From Calamus simplicifolius (lineage: Eukaryota; Streptophyta; Magnoliopsida; Arecales; Arecaceae), in the NCBI GenBank assembly GCA_900491605.1, contig UESW01000114.1:1-64000 (forward strand): 64,000 nt of DNA. The letters are read 5' to 3'. Under the pieces are notes generated by a model. That model worked only from the letters and a program-made list of their open reading frames with translations. It ran no database searches and had not been told where the DNA came from. Each line of letters begins with the position of its first letter. The first letter of the stretch is position 1. A program made the position numbers and the translations under genes. This document shows positions 51,401 through 61,000 of this stretch, one piece after another.

Positions 51401-52390
51401 AAGTAGTGTGTGTGTGTGTTTTGGTTTGGGGTGGGAGGTGTGTGGAATTTGGTGATATATTCCACCACTTGTATCCATGTGTATAATCTTGGCAAGTTCT
51501 CTATGTAGCACACTTTTCCACCTTTGGTTACGTGGAGTCTTCTTTGAATAGCAGGATTGGCCAATCAGGCACCAGTCATCTGCCTGATTAGCTTGCATTG
51601 CCTTAAGATTTTTTGAGCCGGAGTTGGCAGGACATCATCCTGATCCAACAGCTAGGGGTGTTTAAAATTGCCCCTTGCTGGTTCCCATGGACAACGGTGG
51701 CAGGGTCTCCCTCCAACGACACACGAGTTGGCTGGAGTGTCCTGGCTACAATGCCGGGCTATTTCGATAACGGCACCAAGGACAAAACAAAAACAAAACC
51801 AGCTAAATAAAACATTGCTCCAATTGGGCCCTCAACCGATATTCCCTCCTTGCTAAACTCATCTCATCTTGTGAAGCCTGATGGGCAGGCTGCTGTAAAC
51901 GCCCTCCTCAGCGCATCTTCTCTTCTTCGACCTTGCATAGAATTGTTAGCCCATCTGTTTTCAAAATCAAGTTAATACGTCTCTGTGTTAGGTTTAACTT
52001 TCAGTTGTGTTGCAGTCTACCTTTACTTTCATTTTTTTTCATAGTCCACCCATACCTTGACTATCTTTCAGGTAAAGAAGAAGTTCCTATATTAGGAGTT
52101 GGAAAGGAAACTGAAGTGGGCTTAAAAGAGGATTCAGAGGAGTCAATGGAAGAAGGAAATCAAGATTCTTCCAAACTTAGATGGCACAAGAGATTTGGAT
52201 GATGAGCCTCTTGTAAATTTTCTAAGCCTCATAGTCCCATTTTCTGAAGTCTAGTCATGTTCCATTCTAAATCCACATGGCAACTCCATTTTTTCTCTTT
52301 TTTTTTTCTCCTTTTTTTTTTACGTCTTGCCATTGCACCATGTAATTGTTGCAGAACGCAGGGAAGCAAGCTGCTGGAAAAGCCACTTAA
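15044..52390 (+). CDS. PDS5: PDS5, sister chromatid cohesion protein (33 exons)
   Basis: PDS5 binds cohesin in the nucleus and controls its loading, acetylation and release together with WAPL and the Eco1/CTF7 acetyltransferase; plant members also act in DNA repair. Thirty-three exons sum to about 4,780 nt, near 1,590 codons, close to the usual length of the long plant PDS5 proteins. The N-terminus MAQKLLQQLGDVGSKLENPP and segments such as LKHQDREVKVLVATCICEIT, YRSCVVMLD and AARRLAMDVIKHCAGKLEP are diagnostic. HEAT-type helices fill exons 2-22, a Lys-rich acidic tail exons 23-25 and 29-33, and a Tudor-like domain (KVWWPLDKQFYEGVV, LYDDGDVEVL) exons 26-28. All junctions used are GT-AG. Six places lose 1-2 nt and break the frame (exons 5, 24, 25, 29, 31, 32). 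Introns make up about 87% of the span. Which PDS5 paralogue it is cannot be told. Confidence 0.93.
15982..16155 (+). repeat. 58-bp tandem repeat, three copies
   Basis: Units 15982-16039, 16040-16097 and 16098-16155, nearly identical, in PDS5 intron 1. Each contains GTAAAGAGATTCACTGGAGA (GATAAAGAGATTC in the first). Confidence 0.95.
16463..17211. mobile_element. hAT-type MITE in PDS5 intron 1
   Basis: The termini TAGGGCTGCAAAGTGGGTC (16463) and, inverted, TAAGGCTGCAAATGGGTCG (right end 17211) form short TIRs. They are flanked by 8-bp near-duplicates GCAGGATT (16455-16462) and GTGGGATT (17212-17219). TIR sequence and 8-bp duplication fit hAT. The interior is AT-rich with no coding capacity; the ORF 16452-16646 is chance. 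Confidence 0.75.
22350..22759. mobile_element. Tourist-like MITE (410 bp), PDS5 intron 5
   Basis: The ends GGATGTGTTTTGTTTTCGAG and, inverted, GGCTGCATTCAGTTTTCAAG are flanked by TTA at 22347-22349 and 22760-22762. A 3-bp TTA/TAA target and a GG(C/A)TG(T/C)-type end fit the PIF/Harbinger (Tourist) group. Non-coding. Confidence 0.7.
22835..23726. mobile_element. Tourist-like MITE (892 bp) with extreme AT core, PDS5 intron 5
   Basis: The ends GGGGCTGTTTGGTTA and, inverted, GGAGCTCTTTGGTATGGGG are flanked by TAA at 22832-22834 and 23727-23729. The subterminal parts carry inverted GATCC/GGATCA words. The core from about 23000 to 23490 is almost entirely A and T with repeated TATAAT/ATTAATA words. 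Non-coding. Confidence 0.75.
24187..29236 (+). CDS. PDS5: PDS5 exons 6-12 (HEAT region)
   Basis: Coding exons: 24187-24403, 24496-24641, 24733-24878, 28235-28384, 28498-28546, 28625-28813, 29054-29236. All phases join without a break: for example TDKLDVRLKAVQLLGNLFAL in exon 6, ALSDRLLDYDENVRKQVVFA in exon 7, LSVKRYTMERLADMYKL in exon 8, SETIELILCGSLFP in exon 9, SRMFNDPAKTEESF in exon 11 and GELLKILGERHPLYDF in exon 12. The exon 11 acceptor is taken at AAAAGCAG/GAAGATGAT (28624/28625), because the earlier AG choice at 28590 introduces a stop. Confidence 0.9.
24879..28234 (+). other. PDS5: PDS5 intron 8
   Basis: A 3.36-kb intron. Apart from the RTE LINE tail near 26640-26765 I see no gene or repeat structure; open frames such as 26042-26326 have no recognisable content. 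Confidence 0.6.
26640..26765 (-). mobile_element. RTE-type LINE 3' tail
   Basis: On the - strand the sequence reads through AEWRK (the conserved end of plant RTE reverse transcriptase ORFs), then CCAACTAGTTTGGGATTATA, then GGCTTTATTGTTGTTGTTA, a typical 3' end with a TTG microsatellite. Strongly 5'-truncated. Confidence 0.7.
29237..35036 (+). other. PDS5: PDS5 intron 12 (5.8 kb)
   Basis: The largest intron. It contains a 37-nt duplication (30718-30754 and 30755-30791), a 24-nt near-perfect palindrome (29431-29454, with GGATCC in each arm), and otherwise no element that I can name. Confidence 0.55.
35037..40391 (+). CDS. PDS5: PDS5 exons 13-23 (C-terminal HEAT region)
   Basis: Coding exons: 35037-35191, 35277-35403, 35524-35673, 35777-35842, 36028-36164, 36279-36396, 36544-36678, 36793-36992, 38211-38367, 38525-38668, 40313-40391. 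Phases agree at each join. Characteristic segments are IISGFSPLLLAGCEEDLIRL (exon 13), RKQAKYSVQALAAITKDDGL (exon 14), LQSLGCIAQTALPIFETRE (exon 15), RKLFLNKVHQYIKERLLDAK (exon 19), YILAYLVHALAHHPSCPN (exon 20) and TLHAICDLSLSLAKRL (exon 22). Exon 23 begins the change to the charged tail (DADEQSWLGGESALAHFEAL). Confidence 0.9.
39590..40181. mobile_element. Tourist-like MITE with an inverted sibling nested inside, PDS5 intron 22
   Basis: The outer copy spans 39590-40181, has ends GGGTGTGTTTGATA and, inverted, GGCTGTGTTTGATA, and is flanked by TTA (39587-39589, 40182-40184). It is split by an inner copy at 39743-40044 with ends GGTAGTGTTTGATA on both sides and flanking TAA (39740-39742, 40045-40047). 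The family has two different subterminal regions. In the inner copy they are in the opposite order, showing insertion in reverse orientation. Without the insert the outer copy is about 287 bp; the inner one is 302 bp. Confidence 0.88.
39743..40044. mobile_element. Inner Tourist-like MITE, inverted relative to host copy
   Basis: 302 bp, TIR GGTAGTGTTTGATA, exact TAA duplication. Its left subterminal part (GCTTTCCCTGGATAAATGTA) matches the inverse of the outer copy's right part, and its right part matches the inverse of the outer copy's left part. Confidence 0.88.
40509..52390 (+). CDS. PDS5: PDS5 exons 24-33 (charged tail and Tudor-like domain)
   Basis: Coding exons: 40509-41127, 41200-41302, 46884-46963, 47200-47251, 50447-50533, 50638-50674, 50917-50985, 51056-51242, 52072-52212, 52355-52390. 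Exons 26-28 encode the Tudor-like domain; Tudor domains of plant PDS5 proteins are reported to read histone H3 methylation. Exon 24 changes frame near 40820 (A-run), exon 25 near 41257, exon 29 at its first codons, exon 31 near 51085 (A-run) and exon 32 near 52172. The join of exons 25 and 26 is uncertain; an acceptor at 46897/46898 would keep phase but drop four to five residues. The last exon ends GKQAAGKAT then TAA at 52388-52390. Read strictly, the frame would end at 40838-40840. Confidence 0.82.
43604..43850 (+). repeat. ~32-nt minisatellite
   Basis: Seven or more degenerate copies of GGCAAGGTATTGGCCAATGC followed by ATAACCCCAATT, in PDS5 intron 25. Neighbouring units alternate between GTATTGGCC and CATCGACC forms, hinting at a dimeric unit. 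Confidence 0.85.
46036..46831 (+). repeat. ~400-bp tandem duplication
   Basis: Segment 46036-46417 is repeated at 46431-46831 in direct orientation: CTCTTCCTAAAT at the start of each, GGAGATACAAGTGCATT, GGCTAATGCTGT, and GGAACAAAATATGCTTTAAT near the end. Copies have diverged by many substitutions and small indels, so the duplication is old. Confidence 0.9.
47795..49698 (+). mobile_element. RTE-type LINE, 5'-truncated, PDS5 intron 27
   Basis: A 1.9-kb insertion flanked by a perfect 16-bp duplication TATAACTTTTGAAGTT (47779-47794, 49699-49714). It carries a decayed reverse transcriptase on the + strand: FIDLEKAYDRVP near 48635-48670 and the FADDIVL catalytic box near 48902-48922, then the RTE-typical C-terminal stretch IREMIGVAPIEDKMRENRLR and WFGHIQRTPLDAS (49410-49490). 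Several stops and frame changes make it non-functional. The 3' end is GGCTTAGATGAGTTGAGTTG, a short microsatellite tail without poly(A). The endonuclease is missing. Confidence 0.93.
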
Positions 52391-53751
52391 GACATCTAGC
52401 TCACTTGTTACAACTTGATGATGGCAGATCAGATTGCGATATTAGACAATGATATCACCATACCCACGGGGTACCATAAAATGGCGTTGGAAGGGGAATG
52501 GTGGATCTATAATTTGCTTTTGTGAAACTTTATGTGCAATCTGTGCGTTGGCAGCAATTCTTTTCCCCTCTAGGCAAACAGATTCTGTCAAATAAGCTAC
52601 TGTCTTACTGTCTTTAACATAGCTAGCCTTTGACCGAAATCTCTGGCAGTTGACTATCAACAGGCCAGTTATTCAGTAAATATGATGTATGTTATTTGGG
52701 GCACCTCAGTTGCTTTGAGGTTGCCCAGGTTTTAATTGGAATCTAAGTTAATTTGATGTTTCAGTTGGCTTTGATACGTGAGTTGGCGCAAATACCCCGG
52801 GTATTGGAGTGCTGTAAATTTAGAGATGCAGCAAAATCCCAGTCCTTGTTCTATCGCTAGCTAATAAGCCTAGCAAAATGACACCGAGCAGCAGATGAGT
52901 TTTGATGTACTCGTGTCCAGAACATGGCAGAGGAGATTGAACAACTGTAGTCCTTTGAGTACATCACATTGACATTTCAGGGATAAGTTATTTCCGTGTT
53001 GCAACAGTAGCAACCGTGGAGGCTATCATTTTCATTATGGACAGTGATGGTGCCACATTTCTAGCCATTAGTAAGGCAGCAATGGCATAATTTTAGTCTG
53101 TGATAGTAATGCGGCCCAGACCTTATAATTAAACAATATATTCATCTCAAGCATTTTCCTAAATCAAGATCATTTTTTTTTCTCAACGTTATCAAGATGA
53201 TTTCATTCAGTTTTCGTTCATTATTATTTAATTCATGATTTTTAGAATACAAATTTTGAGTTGGGAATTTTCATTTTATTATATCCAATCTAATATCAGG
53301 ACTTTTGAAATATTTGCATTCGAAAATAGCCATGATCAATTATATTCATTGTGGTATGCGTGTGCACACACCTGTGAAAAAATAAGAATTTGTATCCAAA
53401 TAAGGAAAAATATAGAGTAACTTTTATCTCAATTATGCCAACTCACTTAAACAAGACATGCAATTCAATCTGATAATACATCTAAGCTTGTCAATTTTAA
53501 TATTAAAATTACTTTGCCCAATTTAGTTTATTCAATCCAATTAAATATTTTTAAGTATCACTATGCATTTTAAGCTCTAGATTATCATTGCATCATAAAT
53601 TTAAATTTTATATAACTATAGCTGACCTAACTGGCATGACCATCGGGCCTAAATTTTTGTCTAAACTCTAGCTCAATCTGAACAAGCCAATATTAGGCCT
53701 TCCATATTCTTTCTTTTTTTCACTCATTTAGGCTTTAATTTAAATTAAATA

Positions 53752-53752
<1 letters not shown>
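52391..53752 (+). other. PDS5 3' flank, no further gene
   Basis: Holds the PDS5 3' UTR by position. No clear AATAAA close to the stop; AATAAG occurs near 52588. The remainder is AT-rich with no supported feature. Confidence 0.5.

Positions 53753-53800
<48 letters not shown>
53753..53800. repeat. (AT)n microsatellite
   Basis: An uninterrupted AT dinucleotide run of nearly 50 nt, followed by GA-rich sequence. Confidence 0.97.
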
Positions 53801-53802
<2 letters not shown>

Positions 53803-53974
53803 AGAGAGAGAGAATGCGGAAGACGGATAGAATGTTATACCATTAAGGAAGAAAGAGAGAATTAGAGTTAAAAGAAAAATGAAAGAGCAAGTGCAAAGAA
53901 GAAAAGGAGAACAAAGAGAGCGCACGTGAGGGAGTGACGAAAGAAGAAAATGAATAAAAAAATGAAAAAGTTTT

Positions 53975-54765
53975 ACTGCGCCATGCACGATGATTGATGT
54001 AATGTGTGTGGATGCATGCCAAAGTGAAAAAGATATTTTTGCTCTTAGTAAGTGCACGCATGCATCATGCGCTAATCGTCGGCATGGTATATAATTGCAC
54101 CGCACTCGATGCACAAAGACTTTTCCTTCTTTTAGTTCTATTTTAAATAAAATTCTATTAGACCATCAGTAATCTCATGAATAACCCAATTGATCGGCCT
54201 AATGGAAGCCCAAGAGGGGGATGAGCAAAGATGAAGATGAGGACCTTGGCCTCAGCCACAAGGCCCCCAACCTTGTCTCGCCTTTTATTTTTATTTATTT
54301 TTTGGATAAGTTTTTGCATCATGCGTGGTGCAGAAAAGCGCATTGTGCACCAATGCATGCGCTAATCGGGCATGGTGTATGCAATCTGCACCGCACTCGA
54401 TGCACAAAGACTTTTCCTTCTTTTAGTTTATTTTAAATGAAATTCTATTAGGCCATCATTAATCTCATAAATAACCCAACTGATCGGCCTGAATGGAAGC
54501 CCAAGAGGGGGATGAGCAAAGATGATGATGAGGACCTCGCAAGGCCCCTAACCTTATCTCGCCTTTTCTTTTCATTTATTTTTTGGATAAGTTTTACCTC
54601 GCGGTGCAGAACAAGCGCATTGTGTACGATGATTGGCTCGAATATGCGCACATGCTAAGAAAAAATATTTTTTCGTCTTTGGCATAATATGCGTATGCAT
54701 CATACATAATCATCAGTACAGTACTCCTGCGGCATAGAACCGGTGCACAAAGATTTTTGATGAGA
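53975..54765. repeat. 290-bp tandem duplication carrying Mutator-like termini
   Basis: Segment 54069-54358 is repeated from 54359 to about 54650, with a third partial copy to about 54765. Each repeat contains the inverse of GGAAAAGTCTTTGTGCATCG (ends near 54127, 54417, and a decayed one near 54757), the terminus of the Mutator-like elements at 6.7-14.7 kb. Shared blocks include GGAAGCCCAAGAGGGGGATG and GCAAAGATGA. Open frames on either strand are incidental. Confidence 0.82.
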
Positions 54766-54769
54766 AATC

Positions 54770-56422
54770 CACCTAAAACTCTTTATCGTCGGAATCCATT
54801 CAATCATTGTTTATGCTGTCTAGGCCCACATACTCACGAACTAGGTGGTTGGTTTTCAATGAAATGAGATCTCATCCAAATTCTCATCTTGCCTAATAAA
54901 TTTCTCGTATGTAAGGAAATATAAGATGCGTGTTTTTACTATCATGTACATCACCCTCACCGTTAAAAAGCAGCAGAGCAAGCAATCAACCCAATGAAAA
55001 TGAGGCCCAATTAAGCTTGGTTCTCTCCTTAGACTTCTGAACTATGATCATCACCCACCCCTCGTTTGGGGAACTGTTCCTAGTTTCGTTTCAGTTATAA
55101 AACAGGGAAAAGAGTCAGTGAATGTGACCTCCAACACACGAGCTATCACCAGTTCTCTCTCGAAGATTTAAATTTTAAACAAGTTAATGCTAGCACTCAA
55201 TCCGCCTCACATCACCGTTTCAAAAGCAAGGCAATCTGATGTAACGAGAGTCAGACAGCCGAGGCTCATGATGCTTCCTTTAAATGAACGTAAGAAAAGG
55301 AACCCACGGTGCCCACTAGCTCAAAGAGATCACAGGTCCCTGGAAGCCAAGAACGTGGCCTGTCGGAGTGATTACAGGGAACCGAAATGGCTGAGGAAGC
55401 GAGGTTTGGAAGGAACAAGATTAGCACTTGGCCACAACCACCCTCCCACCTTTGCAGGGGCCATTCAGAATACTGACAATTGACTACTCGTTGAGCTTTC
55501 TGACGTTACTCTGCGTTGTGTTTTACGTTACTTTTGGTAATAGATAATGATTCTTGTGAGGATAACTTGGTACATTTTTGTAAGATTTAAGTTAGCGGTT
55601 ACTTTATGTGGGCCTTTTCATTGGATAATTTTTAAATCACGTGAGGATTGGACCATAGCTGGGGGAGCTTTGAGTGAAGGCATATTTTATCATTTGTAGT
55701 TTGGAATTAGAAAACTTAGTCACAGCTTTTAAGTGCTTGCGTTGCTTCGGCTGCACTGTTTCCGCTTCATCTAATACGCTATGCAGTCATCATTGTTTTT
55801 TATGCAAAATTAAGTTCCAATTCTCTTAAAGAAACAGCTTATGATATGATTAATAATTAAGTGGAGGGAAGAACATAAACAATTACATAAAACGCTGTAT
55901 GCTTGATATTTAATACTTTGATAGTAACAGCGAAATCACCCAAGGCATTTTTAGTGTTTGCCGATTAATAAGTGATCATATGGGAACAATTATAATACTT
56001 ACTTAACAAGTGACACGCATTTGTTGTCGCTTTTTTTTTTTCCCTCCTTTTTCCGTAGTTTAAGCGTCTGATGTAAAACTAAAAAGGATTAGGGCTTTAA
56101 GTGGAGGAGAAAATCGAAGACCATAGAAAAACACTAGGCATCTAAAACCGGTTCCTGAAGACCAGCCGTATAAGAACCAGTTCTGAGTTCAACTGCATTC
56201 AAAACGACTCAAGCGAATACGAGCTTTAATCAACCAGTCCCAATCCAGTTTCTAAAACAGTACCTACGTTCCAAACTGCATGGGAAATCCCCTAACGATT
56301 AACAAGTTCAAACTAAAAACAATGCTAAGAAACCAAAACACAAGATTCGAATGTTCAAATCATAAACAGAGATATCTAAATGTAAATAAGATCCTAACAA
56401 GCAAATAAACAGCTAAATATCC
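54770..56422. other. Intergenic, no gene recognised
   Basis: The + strand frame 55187-55483 (98 codons) is basic and has no recognisable domain or gene context. Nothing else is supported. Confidence 0.5.
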
Positions 56423-57206
56423 CTAAAGAAACAGCAAGACAACTAAGACAACCCGAAGGGCTGCCACGATCGCAGAAGATTTAGCAGCGGTCCCAGATGA
56501 GGCATGAGATCCTGGTGATGATGCCGGTTGGCCCGACCCTGAGCCCGGGCCCGAGCTCGAGCCTTGGCCGCCACCGCCCGGCTGGGGAGATGGTGGGAGC
56601 CCTGGGCCCGGGCTGACGATTTCTGGGTGCACCATGACACGCACGATCATCCTCTGCCCGGACTCACAGTGGCCACGACCGCCACTGATGAAGTAGAAGA
56701 ATCCATAGCGGTCGAACTGGAACGTGGTATTGCCGTCGTCAAATTTGAAGAGTGGCTTTGAAGTGTCGCAGTGGTTGTACCCTTCGCTGTCCACCACGAG
56801 GACTGAGTCGTTCTCGTACTTGAAATCTATAAGGTTAAAGACGGACCATGAGTGCAATGGTTTACATATTTAATCATATTTCTATATGCTTTAACCCAGC
56901 TATTGAAATGCACTGCTAACGTAGCAGTCCTTCGTTATTAAACTGTGCTACTCGCATCAAATCTATAATATATATATATATTTTCGCCGCTTTAGTAAAG
57001 CAAAAAAGCTTACACAAGGAATCTCCGATATGGAACCGGTTTCTCGTGGCCCAGTCGTTGTAGGACTCCGACTCGTTTCCGGTGGGCAACGTCCAGCCCC
57101 TCAGTCCTCCAACGCGGAACTCATGAGCGGATGCAGTGCAGATAAGGAGCAGAGAAGTTGAGAAGAAGAAGATGAAGTTGAAACTAGTTGGTGACAGGGT
57201 AGCCAT
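56423..57206 (-). CDS. Early nodulin-like protein (phytocyanin family)
   Basis: A two-exon gene: exon 1 57206-57014, intron 57013-56827 (GT-AG, 187 bp), exon 2 56826-56423, giving 198 residues. Residues 1-27 form a signal peptide (FIFFFSTSLLLICTASA). Residues 28-129 are a plastocyanin-like domain (FRVGGLRGW, YNDWATRNRFHIGDSL, YNHC, FYFISGGRGHCESGQRM). Cys84 and Cys118 would form the usual disulphide. Copper ligands are incomplete: Ser stands at the ligand Cys (112) and the first His is absent (NDSVLVV), while His117 remains, so copper binding is unlikely, as is typical of ENODL proteins. A Pro/Gly/Ser-rich arabinogalactan-like stretch (about 133-175) and a hydrophobic tail (AALRVVLVVLLFL) indicate a GPI-anchored cell-surface protein. 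The upstream ATG at 57218 is less likely, since the one at 57206 begins a normal signal peptide. Confidence 0.93.
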
Positions 57207-57330
57207 TGCTGGAGTCACCGAAGGAGAAGAAGAAACTGTGCTTCAGTATGGCTTGTAGGTTCTGATAAGAATAGCTGTGGGAAGGAGGAGGAATTAAGAA
57301 GCTAGAAGAACAAGTGTTTTAAAAGGAGGG
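57207..57330 (-). promoter_or_regulatory. ENODL upstream region with TATA-like box
   Basis: On the - strand TTTTAAAA (about 57316-57323) sits about 110 nt before the start codon, preceded by CT-rich sequence. It is a plausible TATA element by position only. Confidence 0.3.
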
Positions 57331-59114
57331 GAGGAGGGAGTAGAGGCAGTTAAGTTAGTTACGTAGTTTTCATCCGTTGGATGAGAGGGAGTGGTAGGGG
57401 AGGAGAGGGGCGTACGTGCGTGTGGTGGCAGTTAAATTCTGCCAAGTGGCGTAATGTGATAAGTGTGGTAGATCATGCTTGAGCTTTTTAGATGGCTTAG
57501 TGGCGTTGAACAAGTCAGAGCTCGGTAACCGACCGGTTATTGCTAATGTGGGTGATGTTTTGATTTTGATTTCTTATTTTTGGCTGGGGATTAGTTGGAT
57601 CAAACGTTATGCATGCATATATACTTGTGACCGTGTGAAAGATATAGACTTCTGATTGAACAAATCAGCTAACTAAAATCTGAACATGACCATCTGTTAA
57701 GCTTTATGCCATGCAAGATTTAAACGGACAGCTTGGATATATATCTATTGGTGTTGGTCGAAAAGGCTAGAGGTATAATTAATGCTTTGATCAAATAGAG
57801 GAGCAGGTCTGATATCTATCCTGCAGGATTAGATTGAAGTCTAGTTTGGTAACCCAAAGCTAACATAAGAGCCTTTGAGGCCCGGAAAAGATAATATAGC
57901 TGTTGATATTGATGTCTTGGAGAGGATCCTCTGCATCTTTGCACTATGTGGATTTTATGGGCACTGCTAAAAAACACTATACGTTGAATGATCAGTGATC
58001 GATCTCCTTCGTCTTAGATGCTGTGCTACCAGTCTACACTTCTGAATGGATCCATGAGGCTTCTACCCTATCTCTGAGTAAATGTCTCCAATGCAGACGT
58101 CTGAATTAAAACATCAACTGAATTTAAGGGTGTAAAAATTTTGAACTGGCAGCCCAAATTTCATTTCAATATTGCTGCCAGGCTTATTACTTTTATTTGA
58201 ACCCTAATGCAGATGGTGATCAAATTAAAATTATCAATTTATGCCAAAAATGCTAACAAAATAAGATGATATTAGCCACAAAATACAAAAAAAAAAGACT
58301 AATTCATGGAATAATAATTTTTTTATGCCGCAAAATCTTGGGCAAGAGATTTGACTTATCACGCTGTAGTTTTTAGGAGTCCAACTTTATTAATAATTAC
58401 TAATTAATAGTATTTGTCCAGTCTAACATCGTTATTTCTATGAAAATTGCAAAATAAGATTCTTCTATTATTATTAATTACCTTTTCTTGTGATACCTGT
58501 TAGTATTTTAATTTTGGATAAACCTAGCTTAACTGGAGTGAAACGGAGATAATGACTATTATTTTGAGCTTTCCATTCATCACGTGGTATTATTATGTTT
58601 GGATATGATTAATGTATAAAAAATATTAATCATTTCATTAGTAATATAAGTACTAAAATTTTTGATTTATTATAATTTATTATATTGTTAAATTCAATTT
58701 CAATAATAATTAAAAAATAATACAAAATTATATTCATGTGTGAGATTAACATATATCAATGATGCTAGTATGAATAACAAGAGTTTCTATGTACTTAAAT
58801 TCTCAATTCATATTATTATATTATATTTAGAAAAGCAACAAAATATATCTTATACATCAATTTATTATTATCTATGTATTATTATATCACATTTAAAAAA
58901 AAACCATATATTTAAAAAAAAACACATATCAAACATTGTCCAGGTCTGTCTCAATGATGCTGATATAAATAATGAGAAATTTTGTGCAAAGAAACAAGAT
59001 TTTTCATTAACATTTTTATATTACATTATATAAATAACTAAAAAAGAAAAACATATTTCTTATACATTGTGTAGGTTTCTACAACCCACTAGTTACTATG
59101 GTGGTGATGATAAC
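57331..59114. other. Intergenic, AT-rich, no gene recognised
   Basis: No supported coding region. The + strand frame 58740-59033 is Ile/Tyr/Lys-rich read-through of AT-rich DNA. Confidence 0.5.
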
Positions 59115-59685
59115 TGTTGGAAAATATTTTTGATCTTTGCAAACTCTCCTTCCTAGAAATTGCTAGAAATTTAATCTAGAAATTTAAATGCATAAAGAAA
59201 ATAAAATCATAAGAAGAAATAAACCGTGCCTGGACCGACACGTGTAAGAACTAGTTTTCGCCCCTTCGTGCAGGTTGTTGAAAATCTATCCCAAAGGTAC
59301 AACGATATAGCTTGATCCGAACCTTCTACCATGAGCATAATCGCGTGGAGATGCAACCCAATGACTTATTCAGATGCCCAAAAAAAGATCAATAGTAACA
59401 ATAAAAAAAATATAATAAAATTTCTTTCTTAACAAATTCAGACCTAATTCATCTAAACTCAATCCTAAATCCTTAGCCTATTTTTAGGCTTAGCCCAAAA
59501 AAGCTCCAAAGGCTTAGCCCATAATGGCCTCTTGATAGCCGTTAGCCACAAATTACGTCGAAAACGGCTCAATAATTGAATTGTTTTGGCTATTTATGAC
59601 CGTTATGAATGTTGGCCCTCGCAACGTTCACGCAATGGGACTCACGTGTAGTTAGTGAACGTCCGTCAGCATTCTTTTTCCAACA
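59115..59685 (-). repeat. LTR of the Ty1/copia fragment (571 bp)
   Basis: Bounded by the perfect 10-nt inverted ends TGTTGGAAAA (59115-59124) and TTTTCCAACA (59676-59685). The second LTR is not in the window, so this rests on terminal structure and the adjoining RNase H tail. Confidence 0.75.
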
Positions 59686-60420
59686 ATTCTTCATAAAAGT
59701 TTTAAATAAAAAAAATAAAATTATATAATATAAATTTTTAGGGCATCTTATACTGCACATAGGTGAGATGTCCTATGTACTTGAACCCGACTTAGTATTA
59801 ATTGTATGCATCTGAAGCAACCATAGTGGATTAAACTTGAACTGGGTCTATGACTCAGACTTCTACTAATCACATGCACAGTATGGATCAATTAGGTTTA
59901 AGTTGTTAGTGCATATTAAAGGCCTTGCACTTAGTACCTTGATTTTTTATGAGAATTCCTTAAGGTTAGCCAAACGTCATGGCCTAATATGATGATTCTC
60001 ATATAGGTGAATCCTCTAAGGGTATTTGTGACTAATACCCTATAGATAACCTACCTCGAATCCATTAAGAGTATAACTCAACCTTACACGGATTTACTTT
60101 GTTACTTTATAAGAGTACTCATCATAGGGATGTGATGAATTTTTTTTAAATTATGTTTTAACACGATCACTCAATCAGTTTCGTTTCTATCATATTGACC
60201 ATCTTTCATGGGATCTCCAATCATAGAGGCTGGGTAACCACTGCTGGTCACCAAATAATGGGCTTAAGCCCTATCCCCTTCGATAATTCTAGGACTCTAC
60301 TCCTAGATAATTCCTTGGTTAATTGATCTGCCAAATTCTTCTCAGATTTGATAAATTCTAAGGAGATAACATCATTTTTCTTATGTCATCTTATAGACTT
60401 ATGAAAAAGTCGTATATGGC
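59115..60420 (-). mobile_element. Ty1/copia element, 3' end (LTR plus RNase H tail)
   Basis: On the - strand the fragment enters at about 60420 with the end of the copia RNase H domain: EFIKSEKNLADQLTKELSRS and LELSKGIGLKP (about 60375-60255), a conserved plant copia C-terminus. About 570 bp of non-coding 3' sequence follows, then an LTR at 59685-59115. The LTR ends are inverted TGTTGGAAAA and TTTTCCAACA. A stop within the reading frame (near 60405) shows decay. The rest of the element lies outside this fragment and is not seen upstream. Confidence 0.85.
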
Positions 60421-60992
60421 TTGGCAATGCTTGATGCTAAAGATAATGCCATGCATATAAAGATGTAACTAAAGAAGATCATAACCTCCAACTGGAACAA
60501 GATAAAATATGATGTAATCTCTCAATGACCACTATAAAATAACATATAAGCAGTTACTTAATTCACCTGAAAATGCCAAAGAGTTTGCAAGATGGATTTG
60601 TAAATGACATTGATGCCTTCGCATTTACAAAACACTTTTAGTCGTATTGAGAGCAGTGAGAATCACATGTATTTTAAAAATAGAAATCATAAGGGCATCA
60701 CTTATAGTAATTTCAATCTGGTTACCAGTTAAAGATGGAAGACCTTGCCAGAGGGGAAAGTTCGCTATATTACCCAAGAATCTTTAGAATGTTCTAGATT
60801 TTCCCTAGCATAATCATAGTAAAATTGAGACCTTCCAAGAAAGAAGAAAGTACTGCCGATAGGCATGTGGAAGAAGGAACCTCCATGCCATGGAGTTTAC
60901 AGTTGTTTGAACTTCCTCACCCAAAAACCACACAAAATTAAAGATATAGATTTAGCTGAGAGTACCAAATGGGGACATCTATGCACCAAAGT
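60421..60992. other. Intergenic, no gene recognised
   Basis: AT-rich sequence between the copia fragment and the hAT element; nothing supported. Confidence 0.5.
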
Positions 60993-61000
60993 AAAGCAAC

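Noticed and set aside
55187..55483. 98-codon basic frame
   Set aside because: No domain or gene structure; start codon context and composition give no support.
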